From: Pogona vitticeps
Taxonomy: Eukaryota; Chordata; Lepidosauria; Squamata; Agamidae
Direction: 5' to 3'
DNA: 64,000 nucleotides
NCBI RefSeq assembly: GCF_051106095.1
Contig: NC_135785.1
Span: 188,587,545-188,651,544, forward strand
The notes below the pieces were generated by a model, which was not told the DNA's origin, made no database searches, and worked only from the letters and a program-made list of their open reading frames with translations. The position numbers and the translations under genes were made by a program. How positions within the stretch are numbered: the stretch's first letter is position 1; every line of letters starts with the position of its first letter. Shown one piece after another: positions 1 through 12,800 of this stretch.

Positions 1-777
1 TATTATCTTTCTGTGCTTCAAGGTGTCTGAAGTTTGATCAAAAATACAGTAGCTTAAGACCAGGCAAAGTGTTGTGCTGCTTGACTACATTGTGGATTTG
101 GCAGTATATTATATATATGCCAGTGGTTACCTTGCTGCTCTCGTTATGATCTGTGGATAATTAAATTAAATGGTGTTATTAAATAGTGTCGGATAGGTAA
201 GCATGTTGTCAGTTTCTTGTCTATTGAATAGGAATATTTTTTCCAAGGTCCATGCCAGGGCAATAGGAGGAATCCTGTGAAGTGTTTCATGTTTTGAACA
301 AGCTGTAGAAGTAGTAAGGTTCTTTATGAAACAACCTGTGAAATACTTCATGTTTTGTGGAAGTAATAAGATACTTTGTGAAACAAACAAAAATAGTAAG
401 TAAATTCTTAAGTATTATACAACCAATCATGTCATTAAAAATTCACTGTCAGTAACATGTAAAGAAAACAGAATCAGTATCCAGCTTTTTTGGTTGCTTC
501 TGTGCTGCAGTGTAGATACATTTATTACTTGAGAATGGAGATGCGAATTGCATCCAATTATGGGTGTTCTGCAAAATTGCTTACTTTGTGCTTGTGTCAT
601 AAGATAGTGCTTTATAGAGGAAAGGGTTAAATACAGGTTTAACCGAATGAACTTTAATTTTCTCTTGTATTCTGGAAGGGGAAAAGCTAATACTGTTTTT
701 AAAAATGTAGCTCTTTAAGCAAAGAGATGCAACATATTTTTTTATTTGTGTAATCACTGAGGATTTCTTCTCCACAG
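1..777 (+). other. EIF2S3: EIF2S3 intron 1 (right part)
   Basis: AT-rich intron sequence up to the tccacag acceptor. Exon 1 (about 23 codons) and the promoter must lie left of the window. No repeat boundary was recognised. Confidence 0.6.
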
Positions 778-841
778 GATGTTACTAAGTTGACACCTCT
801 GTCACCAGAAGTCATCAGCAGGCAAGCAACAATTAATATAG
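778..841 (+). CDS. EIF2S3: EIF2S3 exon 2
   Basis: Encodes residues 24-44 ([20 protein letters not shown] and following) and the first base of Gly45. The acceptor is tccacag and the donor is G/gtaagt. Human has His where this copy has Pro after LTPLS. The start codon lies in exon 1, left of the window. Confidence 0.95.
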
Positions 842-3800
842 GTAAGTTACAACAAGTTCAATTGGAAGAAGCTGAAATATATTAGTTGCAGGATACTTGG
901 ACCTGTGGCTTTAGTGTGAATTGAGGAGCTTAGGCCTATGATAATCTGTAGTCTCCCACTTTTAAAGTCCTGACCCAGAATTTGGTGTGTTTAAACCCTG
1001 TTGGTTTGAAGAGCATATACATACACGTAGCATTCCTTGTATTCTAATTATGGTTTGTTACTTGGGTCATATCAGAATATTAACCTTGTTTTAGTCTCTC
1101 TTCATAGTTTGATTTTGCTCCATTTATTTTAATTTCTCTGATTTCATTTCAATTTGCAAATCGTAATTTTCTTCTTTTAACATTCATATTGTGCAAATGG
1201 CTGATTTCTTTCATGAGTGACATAGCAGTCCCACTAGGTGAACTTTATCTATTGTCATCCTAACCATCCCAAAATGGTTCTTACTTTTTATTTGGACATG
1301 GTAATGTCTATAGTTTGTCTGCATTATACGAAGTAGTTTTTGCTTCCTAGACTATATTTCATATACAGATCTGGCCATCCTTTCCTCTTGCTTCAGCTCT
1401 TGGACGTCCCTAAAATAAAGTCATTCTTTTGACAGTCTTTATTGACTATACTTGCCTTGTTAGTCAGGGAGACAGACAGTCTTTATTTTAGGCATGTTCC
1501 AGAGCCAGAGCAGGGCCATACCATATTTTGAAATGCTTTAGGGAGTTTTGTCACTTTCAAAGATAGTTTGCTGCTTAGACTATGATATTGATGATTGAGA
1601 AATGCACATTGAAAAGTCATTTTGGAATTTTACACTTTATTATAATTGAAAAATAGCATTATTATAATTGAGAAATAGCATAAGGTGGCCAGCGAGCTCT
1701 GTAATGAAATATAAAGGAGATTACCTGAACGTTATCTAACTTTAATCATTCTATCAACAATTTCTGCATTTTCTTTCTAACTGGTACAGTATGGGATTTC
1801 ATTCAGCATATTTCTGGAGGTATAAAAGTGATTAACCTACATACATTGGCTTGAGATGTACTATTATAGTATGGGCCTAAAATAAATGGTTTTTACTGTA
1901 ATGTATCCATGGGTGTTTCAGGTGAAAACATTTGTTCTACAGAAGCAGTCAGCTTCATCTGATTAGAACTAGAAAAGTAGATCCATGGAGGGGCGGGGGA
2001 GTCTGCTACAATTAAAAACCATGGTCACTAATATCTTTAGAATGGTTTCAGATTCTAGTATAGACATTTGAAAACTAGTTTTAAATGTAGTGGATGAGTG
2101 TATAAAGGCATGCTGTATTGCCTTTTCAATCTTGTGCTTTAACTTCCATTCACTCATAGGTCAAAGGTGATTCTTCATTGTAAGATACTTAGTTTTTGTG
2201 GATATTGCCATAGCTAGAATTTGATCGGGACACAGAGATGTTGCACTGCCAAGATTTTTTCTCCCTATTGAATGTGTTTCCGTTCACTTGTAGCCAGTCT
2301 AGTGTTTTCCTGGTTTAAATTAGTTAGTATCTTAGTTAACGTGGAGAAGCAAAGCCAGACTTAACACATAGAAGGTACAGTCTGACATTAGAATGTCAGT
2401 GACATGTTAATTCTGTGGTGTGCTACAAACAGTTCAGTTTTGTATAACTACAGGTATCTCTTGGTTCAAGGGCTCGGGTGTAAGGATGCCAAAGGTGACA
2501 TCAAAGTATGATAGAATTTATGTGATTGTTACTCTGTAGAACATTTCTATGAAATTTAGAAATGTTTGTTTTTAAAATCTAGGTACAATTGGCCATGTAG
2601 CTCATGGGAAATCAACAGTAGTAAAAGCTATTTCTGGAGTTCATACTGTCAGATTTAAAAATGAACTGGAACGAAATATCACAATCAAGCTGGGATACGC
2701 CAATGCTAAGGTTTGTTATCACCATACAGTTAGCAAACTCTGTAATTTGATTTGAGTTATCCTTTTGCCGCTAAAGCAAATTCCAGAGCCAATTAAACTT
2801 TCATTTGACTTCTCTCTGCAGATCTACAAACTTGATGATCCAAGCTGTTCTCGACCAGAGTGTTACCGATCCTGTGGGAGTAGTACTCCTGATGAATTCC
2901 CTACAGATATTTCTGGGACCAAGGGGAATTTTAAACTAGTCAGGTGACAAGTTCAACATGAATAATACATTGTTTTCTACAGTTTTTTTAAATAAATTAA
3001 ATAAAAATTGTAGTTAAAATTCTTAAAGTTTAGATGCAGTTGTTGGCATTGAGTCTGCAGCCAGTTTTGGCCTTGAGGCCAGAACAAAAATAATTGTCAC
3101 AGCACTCTGAAGATGAGAGTTGTATCTTAAATAAAAGCTATATAAGATAGCAAGAAATTGGGTTTTGCTAGTCTGAAACTGACAAGTCCCTCTAAATTGT
3201 AGAGTAGACCTGGGTAACTGTAGCCCTCCAGATGTTTTTGGTCTTTATCTCCCATAATCCTTCACTGTTGAGTATGCTCACTAATGTGATTGGGAGTTAT
3301 TTGAAGGCCTAAAACATCCCAAAGGACATAGTTGTCCAGCCCTCTTCTAGATCATAGAGGGTGTTCTAGTAGGTAGGAGAGGCTAAAGAAATACCTCATG
3401 TTTGCTCCTTGTAATTCCCATGACGTACAGAGCAAGGCTGTATTATCAGACTTGTCTATAGTAAAGCAGTACTTTGCTAAAGTGGAGCTGTAATGTCAGA
3501 GCTTTCTCCTACTCTTACAGATTTGTTGCACACACTGCCATAGCATCTTTGGAGGCAATGCAAAAGCCAGGTTCTTCCTAGGAAAGAGATGATCTGCCAA
3601 GGGCTGAATCTGCTAACACTGCTCCAATGAGTGGTGAGAAGAAAGTAGCCACTTTATATATGTTAACCTCCCATGACTCCTGATAGAGTCTGGAGAGCTA
3701 TGCTGGTTGACCTGTAACTGAGTCTAGAGTTTGAGTACTTGAAGCTAGACTTAAACAAAGGAGTGAAACTGGAAAGAGACTTTCACAGCTGAGTTCTGTG

Positions 3801-6800
3801 TGCCCTTCTGACTCTTTTTGCAGTAGCTCTTTTGGGAAGCAGGATTTGCTGCCAATAGAGTAAGTCAAGTAATCTCCATGTTTTAGTTGATCAAGACTGC
3901 TGTCTTAACACATTTTTAAGCAGTAAGTCCATTTGAACACATAGAGGCTCACTTTTGAGTAAACATAAAGTTGCGGAATTGGGAAAGTAAGAGGAATGTA
4001 TTACAAAGTGCCTGAAGAACTTTGGATAGAGGCTCGTAACATTGTACAGGAGGCAGCAACAAAAACCATCCCAAAGAAAAGGAAATGCAAGAAAGCAAAG
4101 TGGCTGTCCAACGAGGCCTTACAAATAGCAAAGAAGAGAAGGGAAACAAAATGCAGGGGAAATAGGGAAAGTTACAGAAAATTGAATGCAGACTTCCAAA
4201 GAATAGCAAGGAGAGACAAGAGGGCCTTCTTAAATGAACAGTGCAAAGAAGTACAGGGAAATAATAGAAAAGGAAAAACCAGAGATCTGTTCAGGAAAAT
4301 TGGAGATATTAAAGGAACATTTTGTGCAGAGATGGACATGATAAAGGACAAAAATGGGAGAGACCTCACAGAAGCAGAAGGCATCAAGAAGAGGTGACAG
4401 GAATACACAGATGAACTATATCATAAAGATTTGGATATCCCGGATAACCCAGATAGTGTGGTTGCTGACCTTGAGCCAGACATCCTGGAGAGTGAAGTCA
4501 AGTGCGCCTTAGAAAGCCTGGCTAACAACAAGGCCAGTGGAGGTGATGGCATTCCAGTCGAACTATTTAAAATCTTAAAAGATGATGCTGTTCAGTTGCT
4601 ACATTCAATATGCCAGCAAGTTTGGAAAACTCAGCAGTGGCCAGAGGACTGGAAAAGATCAGTCTACATACCAATCCCAAAATAGGGCAGTGCCAAAGAA
4701 TGCTCCAGCTACCGTACAATTGCACTCATTTCCCACGCTAGCAAGGTTATGCTCAAAATCCTCCATGGTAGGCTTCAGCAGTATGTGAACCGAGAACTCC
4801 CAGAAGTGCAAGCCGGATTTCGAAGGGGCAGAGGAACTCGAGACCAAATTGCTAACATGCGCTGGATTATGGAGAAAGCCAGAGAGTTCCAGAAGAACAC
4901 CTACTTCTGCTTCATTGACTATGCAAAAGCCTTTGACTGTGTCGACCACAACAAACTATGGCAAATCCTTAAAGAAATGGGAGTGCCTGACCACCTTATC
5001 TATCTCCTGAGAAACCTATACGTGGGACAGGAAGCAACAGTTAGCACTGGATACGGAAACACTGATTGGTTCAAAATTGGGAAAGGAGTATGACAAGGCT
5101 GTATATTGTCTCCCTGCTTATTTAACTTATATGCAGAATACATCATGCGAAAGGCCAGAGTGGAGGAATCCCAAATCGGAATTAAGATTGCCGGAAGAAA
5201 TATCAACAACCTCAGATATGCAGATGATACCACTCTGATGGCAGAAAGTGAGGAGGAATTAAGGAACCTTGTAATGAGGGTGAAAGAGGAGAGCTCAAAA
5301 AATGGTCTGAAGCTCAACATCAAAAAAACCAAGATCATGGCCACTGGTCCCATCACGTCCTGGCAAATGGAAGGGGAAGATATGGAGGTAGTGACAGATT
5401 TCACTTTCGTGGGCTCCATGATCACTGCAGATGGTGACAGCAGCCCGAAATTAAAACACACCTTCTTCTTGGGAGGAAAGCGATGACAAACCTTGACAGC
5501 TTCTTTAAAAGCAGAGACATCACCTTGCCAACAAGAGTCCACATAGTCAAAGCTATGGTTTTTCGTGTAGTGATGTACGGAAGTGAGAGCTGGACCATAA
5601 AGAAGGCTGACCACCGAAGAATTGATGCTTTTGAATTGTGGTGCTGGAGGAGACTCTTGAGAGTCCCCTGGACTGCAAGGAGAACAAACCTATCCATTCT
5701 AAAGGAAATCAACCCTGAGTGCTGACTGGAAGGACAGATCCTGAAGCTGAGGCTCCAATACTTTGGCCATCTCATGAGAAGAGAAGACTCCCTGGAAAAT
5801 ACCCTGATGTTATGAAAGTGTGAAGGCAAGAGGAGAAGGGGACGACAGAGGATGAGATGGTTGGACAGTGTCATTGAAGCGACCAACATGAATTTGGCCC
5901 AGCTCCGGGAGGCAGTGGAAGACAGGACGGCCTGGCGTGCTCTGGTCCATGGGGTCACGAAGAGTCCGACACGACTAAACAACTAAATAACAACAATATT
6001 GCGCTGGTTTAAAAACTGAGCCAGTTAGAATTATGGGATTTCTTCAAAAAGCTGATCCTAAAATGATGTCGAGGAGACAACACTTGTTTTGTGCACTTGC
6101 TTTCATGAATAGTTATTACATGTTCTTAATTCGTCATACCTACTAATTAATGTAATGTTTTTTCTTGCATGACAGGCATGTCTCCTTTGTGGACTGTCCT
6201 GGCCATGACATCTTGATGGCTACCATGCTGAATGGAGCAGCTGTTATGGATGCAGCTCTGCTGCTAATAGGTGATTATTGTGAGGAATTAACATGCTCTC
6301 TCATTGTGGAAATTTGACTTTTGGTGTATTGTTTGGAATTTCATAGATGGCTGGGTTTTTCACAGTTAATGGATCTGGCTCTCTCTGTTAAATGTATAAT
6401 ATTGAGTTCTTCTGGAAAACTAACATTTTAAAAGAGTCATTTGTGGTTGTGCAAAATTATATTGACACAGAAAAAGTGAATACTTATATACGTATATCTT
6501 TTTTCATCAGGAAGCTTGTACGATGCTTTTACCACAAAGTTATTGTTAAGGGCTGCCATCCTGAGTTTTATGTCATGAAATCTTTGCAACAGTGCAAAAT
6601 CATGGCCAAACTAAATATTGTGCTATTTGCACTGTTAGTAATTGTGTGATGGGCCCTTCTTAAAGGAATAGATACAGGGAGCCAGATCCAAAACACATTC
6701 TGAATGAGTTGGTATCCATTTGCTTCCTGTGCTCCTTTGGATTGCCTCCCCTGGCCCCATATCTGTTCTTTATGCTAGATGGAGAATTTCTGTTTGAGGT

Positions 6801-9800
6801 GCATGGGAACATTTTCATTGAATTCAAATAGTAGGTGTCTCTTCACACAGCTGGGATTCCAGAATGAGACTGCAATGGTGATAATGATGAAAGCCTGCCT
6901 TTGGACCCTGTCATAGTCCCAAGCCAAATAAGTCTCCATGCCTGCTATTTCCTTAAGAAGAAATCATTCATTTACTGTTCCTTATATGTATAGTGTAATG
7001 TCCACTTTAATTTTCTGTATCTGAAACAGTATTGGTCAGCACAGTGTAACAGTAGAGCCAGAAAACATCAGTGTATGCTGGTGATATAATTGCTTCAATA
7101 AACAAATATTTCAGTTTATAATACTGTGCAACTCAAATCTGAGCTGCAAGCATCTGAACAAGTATTGCATTTCTAATGGTCGTTCTGGGTTTTTCGGGCT
7201 CCTTGGCCGTGTTCTGAAGGTGGTTTTTCCTGACGTGCCTCTGAAGATGCCGGCCACAGAGAGTGGCGAAACGTCAGGAAAAACCACCTCCAGAACACGG
7301 CCAAAGAGCCCAAAAAACCCAGAACAACCATTAGATCCCGGCCGTGAAAGCCTTTGCGAATATATTGCATTTCTATTCACACGTCCTGGTAAACAAGGTT
7401 TATTGATTATATTTGGTAACTCTTTAGTTGTTGTTAAGAGATGCTCATCAATAAGGTTTCAAAACCAAATGTTCAGAGTATTCTTATTTATGAGGGATGT
7501 CGGGGGGGGGGGATTTAGATTATAGCTACCAAAATATCCCAGCCAGAATGCTAACTGGGAATTGCAAGTCACTGTATATGCTGGGAGTTACAATTTTTTT
7601 TAAAAAAACAAATTTTTCCATCTTTGTTCACCAATTGATTCAGCAGGTCTGCAGTAGTTAGGATATCGTCTAACTCCGGTAACTAAGAATAGCAGGGACT
7701 AGTATTCAGTGTCTTGGTTTTAACATTAAGTAACGTAGATCAAATTCAAGTGCTTTGTTGTAAATCATTTTTCCCCTGTCTTTCCAGCTGGTAATGAGTC
7801 ATGTCCTCAGCCACAGACCTCAGAACATTTAGCTGCTATAGAAATTATGAAATTGAAACACATTCTAATTCTGCAGAATAAGATCGATTTGGTGAAAGAG
7901 AGCCAAGCAAAAGAGCAGTATGAGCAAATCTTAGCATTTGTGCAAGGTGAGTTTACAAACAAATGTTTCATAAATACTGAAGAACTGGGGTTTTTTCCTG
8001 TTCTGAAAGTTGGAGAAATGCAAGTTCCCTGCATAATTTTGTAATTCATGGGAAAAAATGGAAATGTTCATGCTATAACTGCTTTTTAGTGTGTTGCATC
8101 CACTAATGGTTTTGAAATATGTAATTATATTTTTAAATAGGTACAGTTGCAGAAGGAGCTCCAATTATTCCAATTTCAGCACAGCTGAAATACAACATTG
8201 AAGTTGTTTGTGAATACATAGTAAAAAAAATTCCAGTGCCCTTAAGAGACTTTACCTCAGAACCAAGGCTTATTGGTAAGTCTAGTTTGTGTGTACAGAA
8301 CTGCATCTCCTTTAACAGTACAATTAAGCGTGTATTTAGAATTCCATTCTGAAAGTAGCATTCTTGTGTCTACAGTCAGTAGCTCACCTACAGGAATGTG
8401 TTTCACGTAGGTGAATTTTAGTCTGAATTCACCTAATTTGGTTCACCAAGGATTTTGCTCAGAATACTTATTACTTCAAAATGCAATTGTCTTCATGGTT
8501 AGATTAATGTGACATATATTTAGATGGTAGACATTAAAAATAGTGTTTATATAACAGATTTTATCAGGTGTGTTTCCTAACACTCTGATGTTGCTTTTGT
8601 AATTGTATGTAGCATGAGTAAAGTGTGACACTAAGACCCATGTGGAAACTGGTGTGGTGTGACTGCTGCCCAGCTGAATTTGCTGCCATGATTGAATGGC
8701 ATAGCAGTAAAAAGCATTTCTTTGAAAGAGCTACATTGAAAGGAAGCACACGCCTTGTCCTCGTGCACAATGGCACTGAGGGGAGCTCAGTTCCCCTTGA
8801 AAACAGACTACACTGTGTGTGTTTCCTTATTGCGGGGAGATGTGTCTTCTAATGGCAGTTCAATTGTGATTAGGAGGCTGGGATGAAATCTGGCAGGGGG
8901 CCAAATGTACAGTAACTTGTGGGGTACGTGACATTCACCTGTAGAGTGCCACAGACGCTTTGTGTGACTCCCTTCAGATTTTTTAATCTTGCTGTATGAC
9001 TTGAAGGTGGTTGTTCAAAGGGAAGTCTGAAACAGCTTACTCTCATAATTGTGTAGCTCATTATATCCTGCTACTGTTTTTTCTACGCATACTTTCATAA
9101 ATGGATGATCGACCTGATAAGAACCATGGTTGTGAATCTCTGTTTATCACATAGATATATACCTTTAAATCTTTGCCTGTGATTAATCATGCTTGCATTA
9201 TGCTGTATATATAGGTTCCTGAAGCAGTAGTAATGTTGAGAAGCAGGTAAAGTCTGGGGAGACTTAAGTAAAGTTTTTCGGCTCTGTAGCGTAACTTTTT
9301 TTTTTAATTAGATGCTGTGGCTCCCATAATCTTCCCCAAAGAGAATCTTTTGATCCAAACCTGTATGTCATTAACCATTGGCCAGAATACTATTGACAGT
9401 TTATGCTTTCATAAGGGAAATTATGTAAGTCTTTGGAGCAAATTGCCACTCAACAGGATGTTGGTTGTCTTCCTGGATGTGCACCTGGAACAGCTTATTA
9501 ATGAAGAACAATTCAAAAGATTCTCTGAAGCTAAACTCATAGGATGAGACTTTCACAGCCCCCGCCTATGTCACTTTAGACAGTCGTGGGTTCCTCCCCT
9601 GGCACCCATTCCTTAACATCTGTGGACCCCTTGGAACAGGGTGAGATGGGGCAGAGGACTTCAAGCAGGGTGACTTCCTTGCACTAGTAAAAATGCTTGT
9701 GCAAGATCTTGCTGGATCCATTCCATGATTTCTAATTCTATATTTGGTTGTAAAAGTTGTACTCCTTGGTTCAAAATATTCTCACTATTCTGTATAGTAT

Positions 9801-12800
9801 TCTAAAGAAAGAGGGTTGAGGTGAGTTAATTGAGTTAGGGATCAAAGTGACTATATTTAATTCTGAAAGAAATTCTTGCTTTACTTAAAGCATACTGAAA
9901 TTTGTCTCAGCTTCAGCTGTTTTTCTACATAAGCCAGTATGTCTTTATTAGCATTTGAAGTGTTTCTTCTAATTTTATAAAGGTAGTAAAGGCCTCTTGA
10001 AGTAGTCATTTCACTATGAATGATGAAAATTTCTATAATACATACTTAACTAGATGAGTACTTATGGCTCTTGAATTAGTACAGTAGTAGATGTTTGGAC
10101 AGCAAGAAAATACTGTAGACCTAGATATTACTTCAAGTAGACTTTGGGGAACAGCCCAGTTATTCAGGAAGAGAATTGTTGCAAGTTTGATGCTGTGATT
10201 TTCATTGTGAATTCTGCATGTGAACTAAAGAATTGTTTCCTTTTCAGTTATTAGGTCTTTTGATGTCAACAAGCCTGGATGTGAAGTTGATGACCTGAAG
10301 GGAGGTGTGGCTGGTGGTAGTATTCTAAAAGGTGTATTAAAGGTAATGTCTTCCTTTCCATTGCTGGATTCAAATATGTTATTAGTTAAGGGAGTAAAAG
10401 CGCATAAATATATGACTGACATGAGTCCAAGGGAAGGGTAAACAGTTGTAGAGTTAATGTATTCGTGAAGGCTTTCACGGCCGGGATCTAATGTGGTTGT
10501 GGGTTTTTCGGGCTCTTTGGCCGTGTTCTGAAGGTTGTTCTTCCTAATGTTTCGCCAGTCTCTGTGGCCGGCATCTTCAGAGGACAGCACAGTTATAGAG
10601 TTAGATTTTTGTCTGCTATATCTCAAACTTTTTTCCCTGAGTTACTAAAGTGTTGTAATTTTGTACTACAAATTGTAAGCACTACTTTCATTCATTTTTT
10701 CCCGCTGTGACTTACTGCTTGGAAATGAACATCATGTTTTTTTTATATATATGCCCCTATTCTTCTGTTTTATGTTACTAGGTAGGCCAGGAACTTGAGG
10801 TGAGACCTGGCATTGTTTCAAAGGATGGCGAAGGAAAACTTATGTGCAAGCCAATCTTCTCCAAAATTGTGTCACTGTTTGCAGAACATAATGATTTGCA
10901 GTATGCTGTACCAGGAGGCCTTATTGGTATGTATGTTTTGCCATTTATGCCCTACCTGTTTAAGAAGTCTAGAAGCATACAGAAATGAGAGCATGGGTAT
11001 GAACATACAAGTTCTAGACTGACTACAGGAATTATGTTGAATATATTAAACTTCATGCAGCAGTGCGCTTGTGTGTTTTGAGTAGGTGGAAAAAAAGCAT
11101 TTGATGATTCTTGAAAAGCTGATTACAAAAGATGTACATTCATATGCAATTACATAATCAAAATCTGGCCATTCAAAGTTACGGTATTTATAGAGCGTGT
11201 ATGTGTAGATGCTACAAGCATGAGATAAAGTATGCTAAGGAGAATGAAGATTGTTGATAAAGTAGCAAGGATGTTGTTTTGGCTTTGTCTCTTGACTAAA
11301 GGGAGAGAACATGATTACCCCAGCAATTTTATTTGTCTTGCTTTGAGGAGTCTGGTTTCTTGTCAGGGGTGCTGTTTTAAATGTCAGCTGTTTTTCTAGC
11401 AGCATTCACTTTCTCTCTAGAAGGGACAATATGAATATTCTCCAAGTAACCTAGAATTCAACAGATTTTTAATGATATATACTGCATATTATTAAGTTTC
11501 ACCAACCAGAATATTGCAGTGAAGCTGGCTGAAGAAACTCAAACCTAATAAGATCAGATATTTTGAACTTAATGTTAACAAACTTAACGTTAAGAGGAAG
11601 CATAAGAAATATTGGGAATATCTGAGGTTATATAGCTTTTCAAAATTCAAGTCGGCAAGTGAATGTCAGTTGTTCCTAAGGCACTAAGTGCTGTCCAATT
11701 AATCACATTAATTAATGTGGTACATGAAAATTTGTGTCCTATTTCAACTGTACTCAGAATATTCTGTTGTTAGGTGTTGGTACCAAGATCGACCCAACTT
11801 TGTGCCGAGCTGATCGAATGGTGGGGCAAGTTCTAGGTGCAGTTGGAGCACTACCTGAGATATTCACAGAGCTGGAAATTTCCTACTTCTTGCTGAGGCG
11901 ACTATTAGGTGTCCGCACTGAAGGAGACAAAAAAGCAGCAAAGGTTAGTTTGAGGCTTTCAGTGTGAAATGGTGAGGGAAATTGAATTCATGTATTTGGC
12001 TTTTGAAAAGAGTGCTTGTGTATCGTTCCTATCCTCTTCTGAGATCCTTTGTTATTTATTTTAGGTGCAAAAACTGTCAAAAAATGAAGTCCTAATGGTG
12101 AACATAGGATCATTGTCAACTGGGGGACGGGTCAGTGCAGTGAAGGCTGATCTGGGTAAAATAGTGCTAACTAATCCTGTGTGCACTGAAGTAGGAGAAA
12201 AAATTGCCCTGAGTCGAAGGGTGGAAAAACACTGGCGGTAAGTTGGCTTGAAAAATTAAAATATCAATATAGTGTCTCTGAATGATGGCTCTTTGCATTC
12301 TGGGTTCTTAAAGTGTATTTTGTTAAACATTGGCTTAATACAACAAAAACTGAATGTGTAAGAGATACATGCCATCAAATGATTTCTGGGGACATGCTGA
12401 ATTAATACTCAATTAATGTCCTGTCATTAAAGCCCTGCTTACCTCTTGCAGATGAAGGGCCAAGGCTTCAGTCAGCCCATTTTACATTAGATTTTTTTCT
12501 ATTACATTCTATTACATTTCTGGTATTGCTGTCTTTTATAATAAGTCTTGTCATCTTATTGTATGTTCAAAGTACAGCACCTAGTTTTGTCATTTACCTT
12601 CTTGTGAGACTTCAGGCTTGATTTAATCCAGAACCCATCTTATTTGGCAGTCTGTGGCATGTGTAAAGCTTTCTTCAAGCATCACGTTTTGAATGAATTG
12701 ATTTTTTCCCTGTCAGTTTTCTTCATTATCTAGGACCAAATTTCACAGCCATACGTAACCAGTAATAGCATAGTTTGAATGGTATTGCCCTTGGTCTCCA

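Noticed and set aside
2765-2947. Single 60-residue gene
   Set aside because: It is EIF2S3 exon 4 read together with preceding intron and past its donor.
7243-7280. Copy 1 as a working hammerhead ribozyme
   Set aside because: Stem I is missing and the cleavage-site base is G; only a hammerhead-like remnant is supported.
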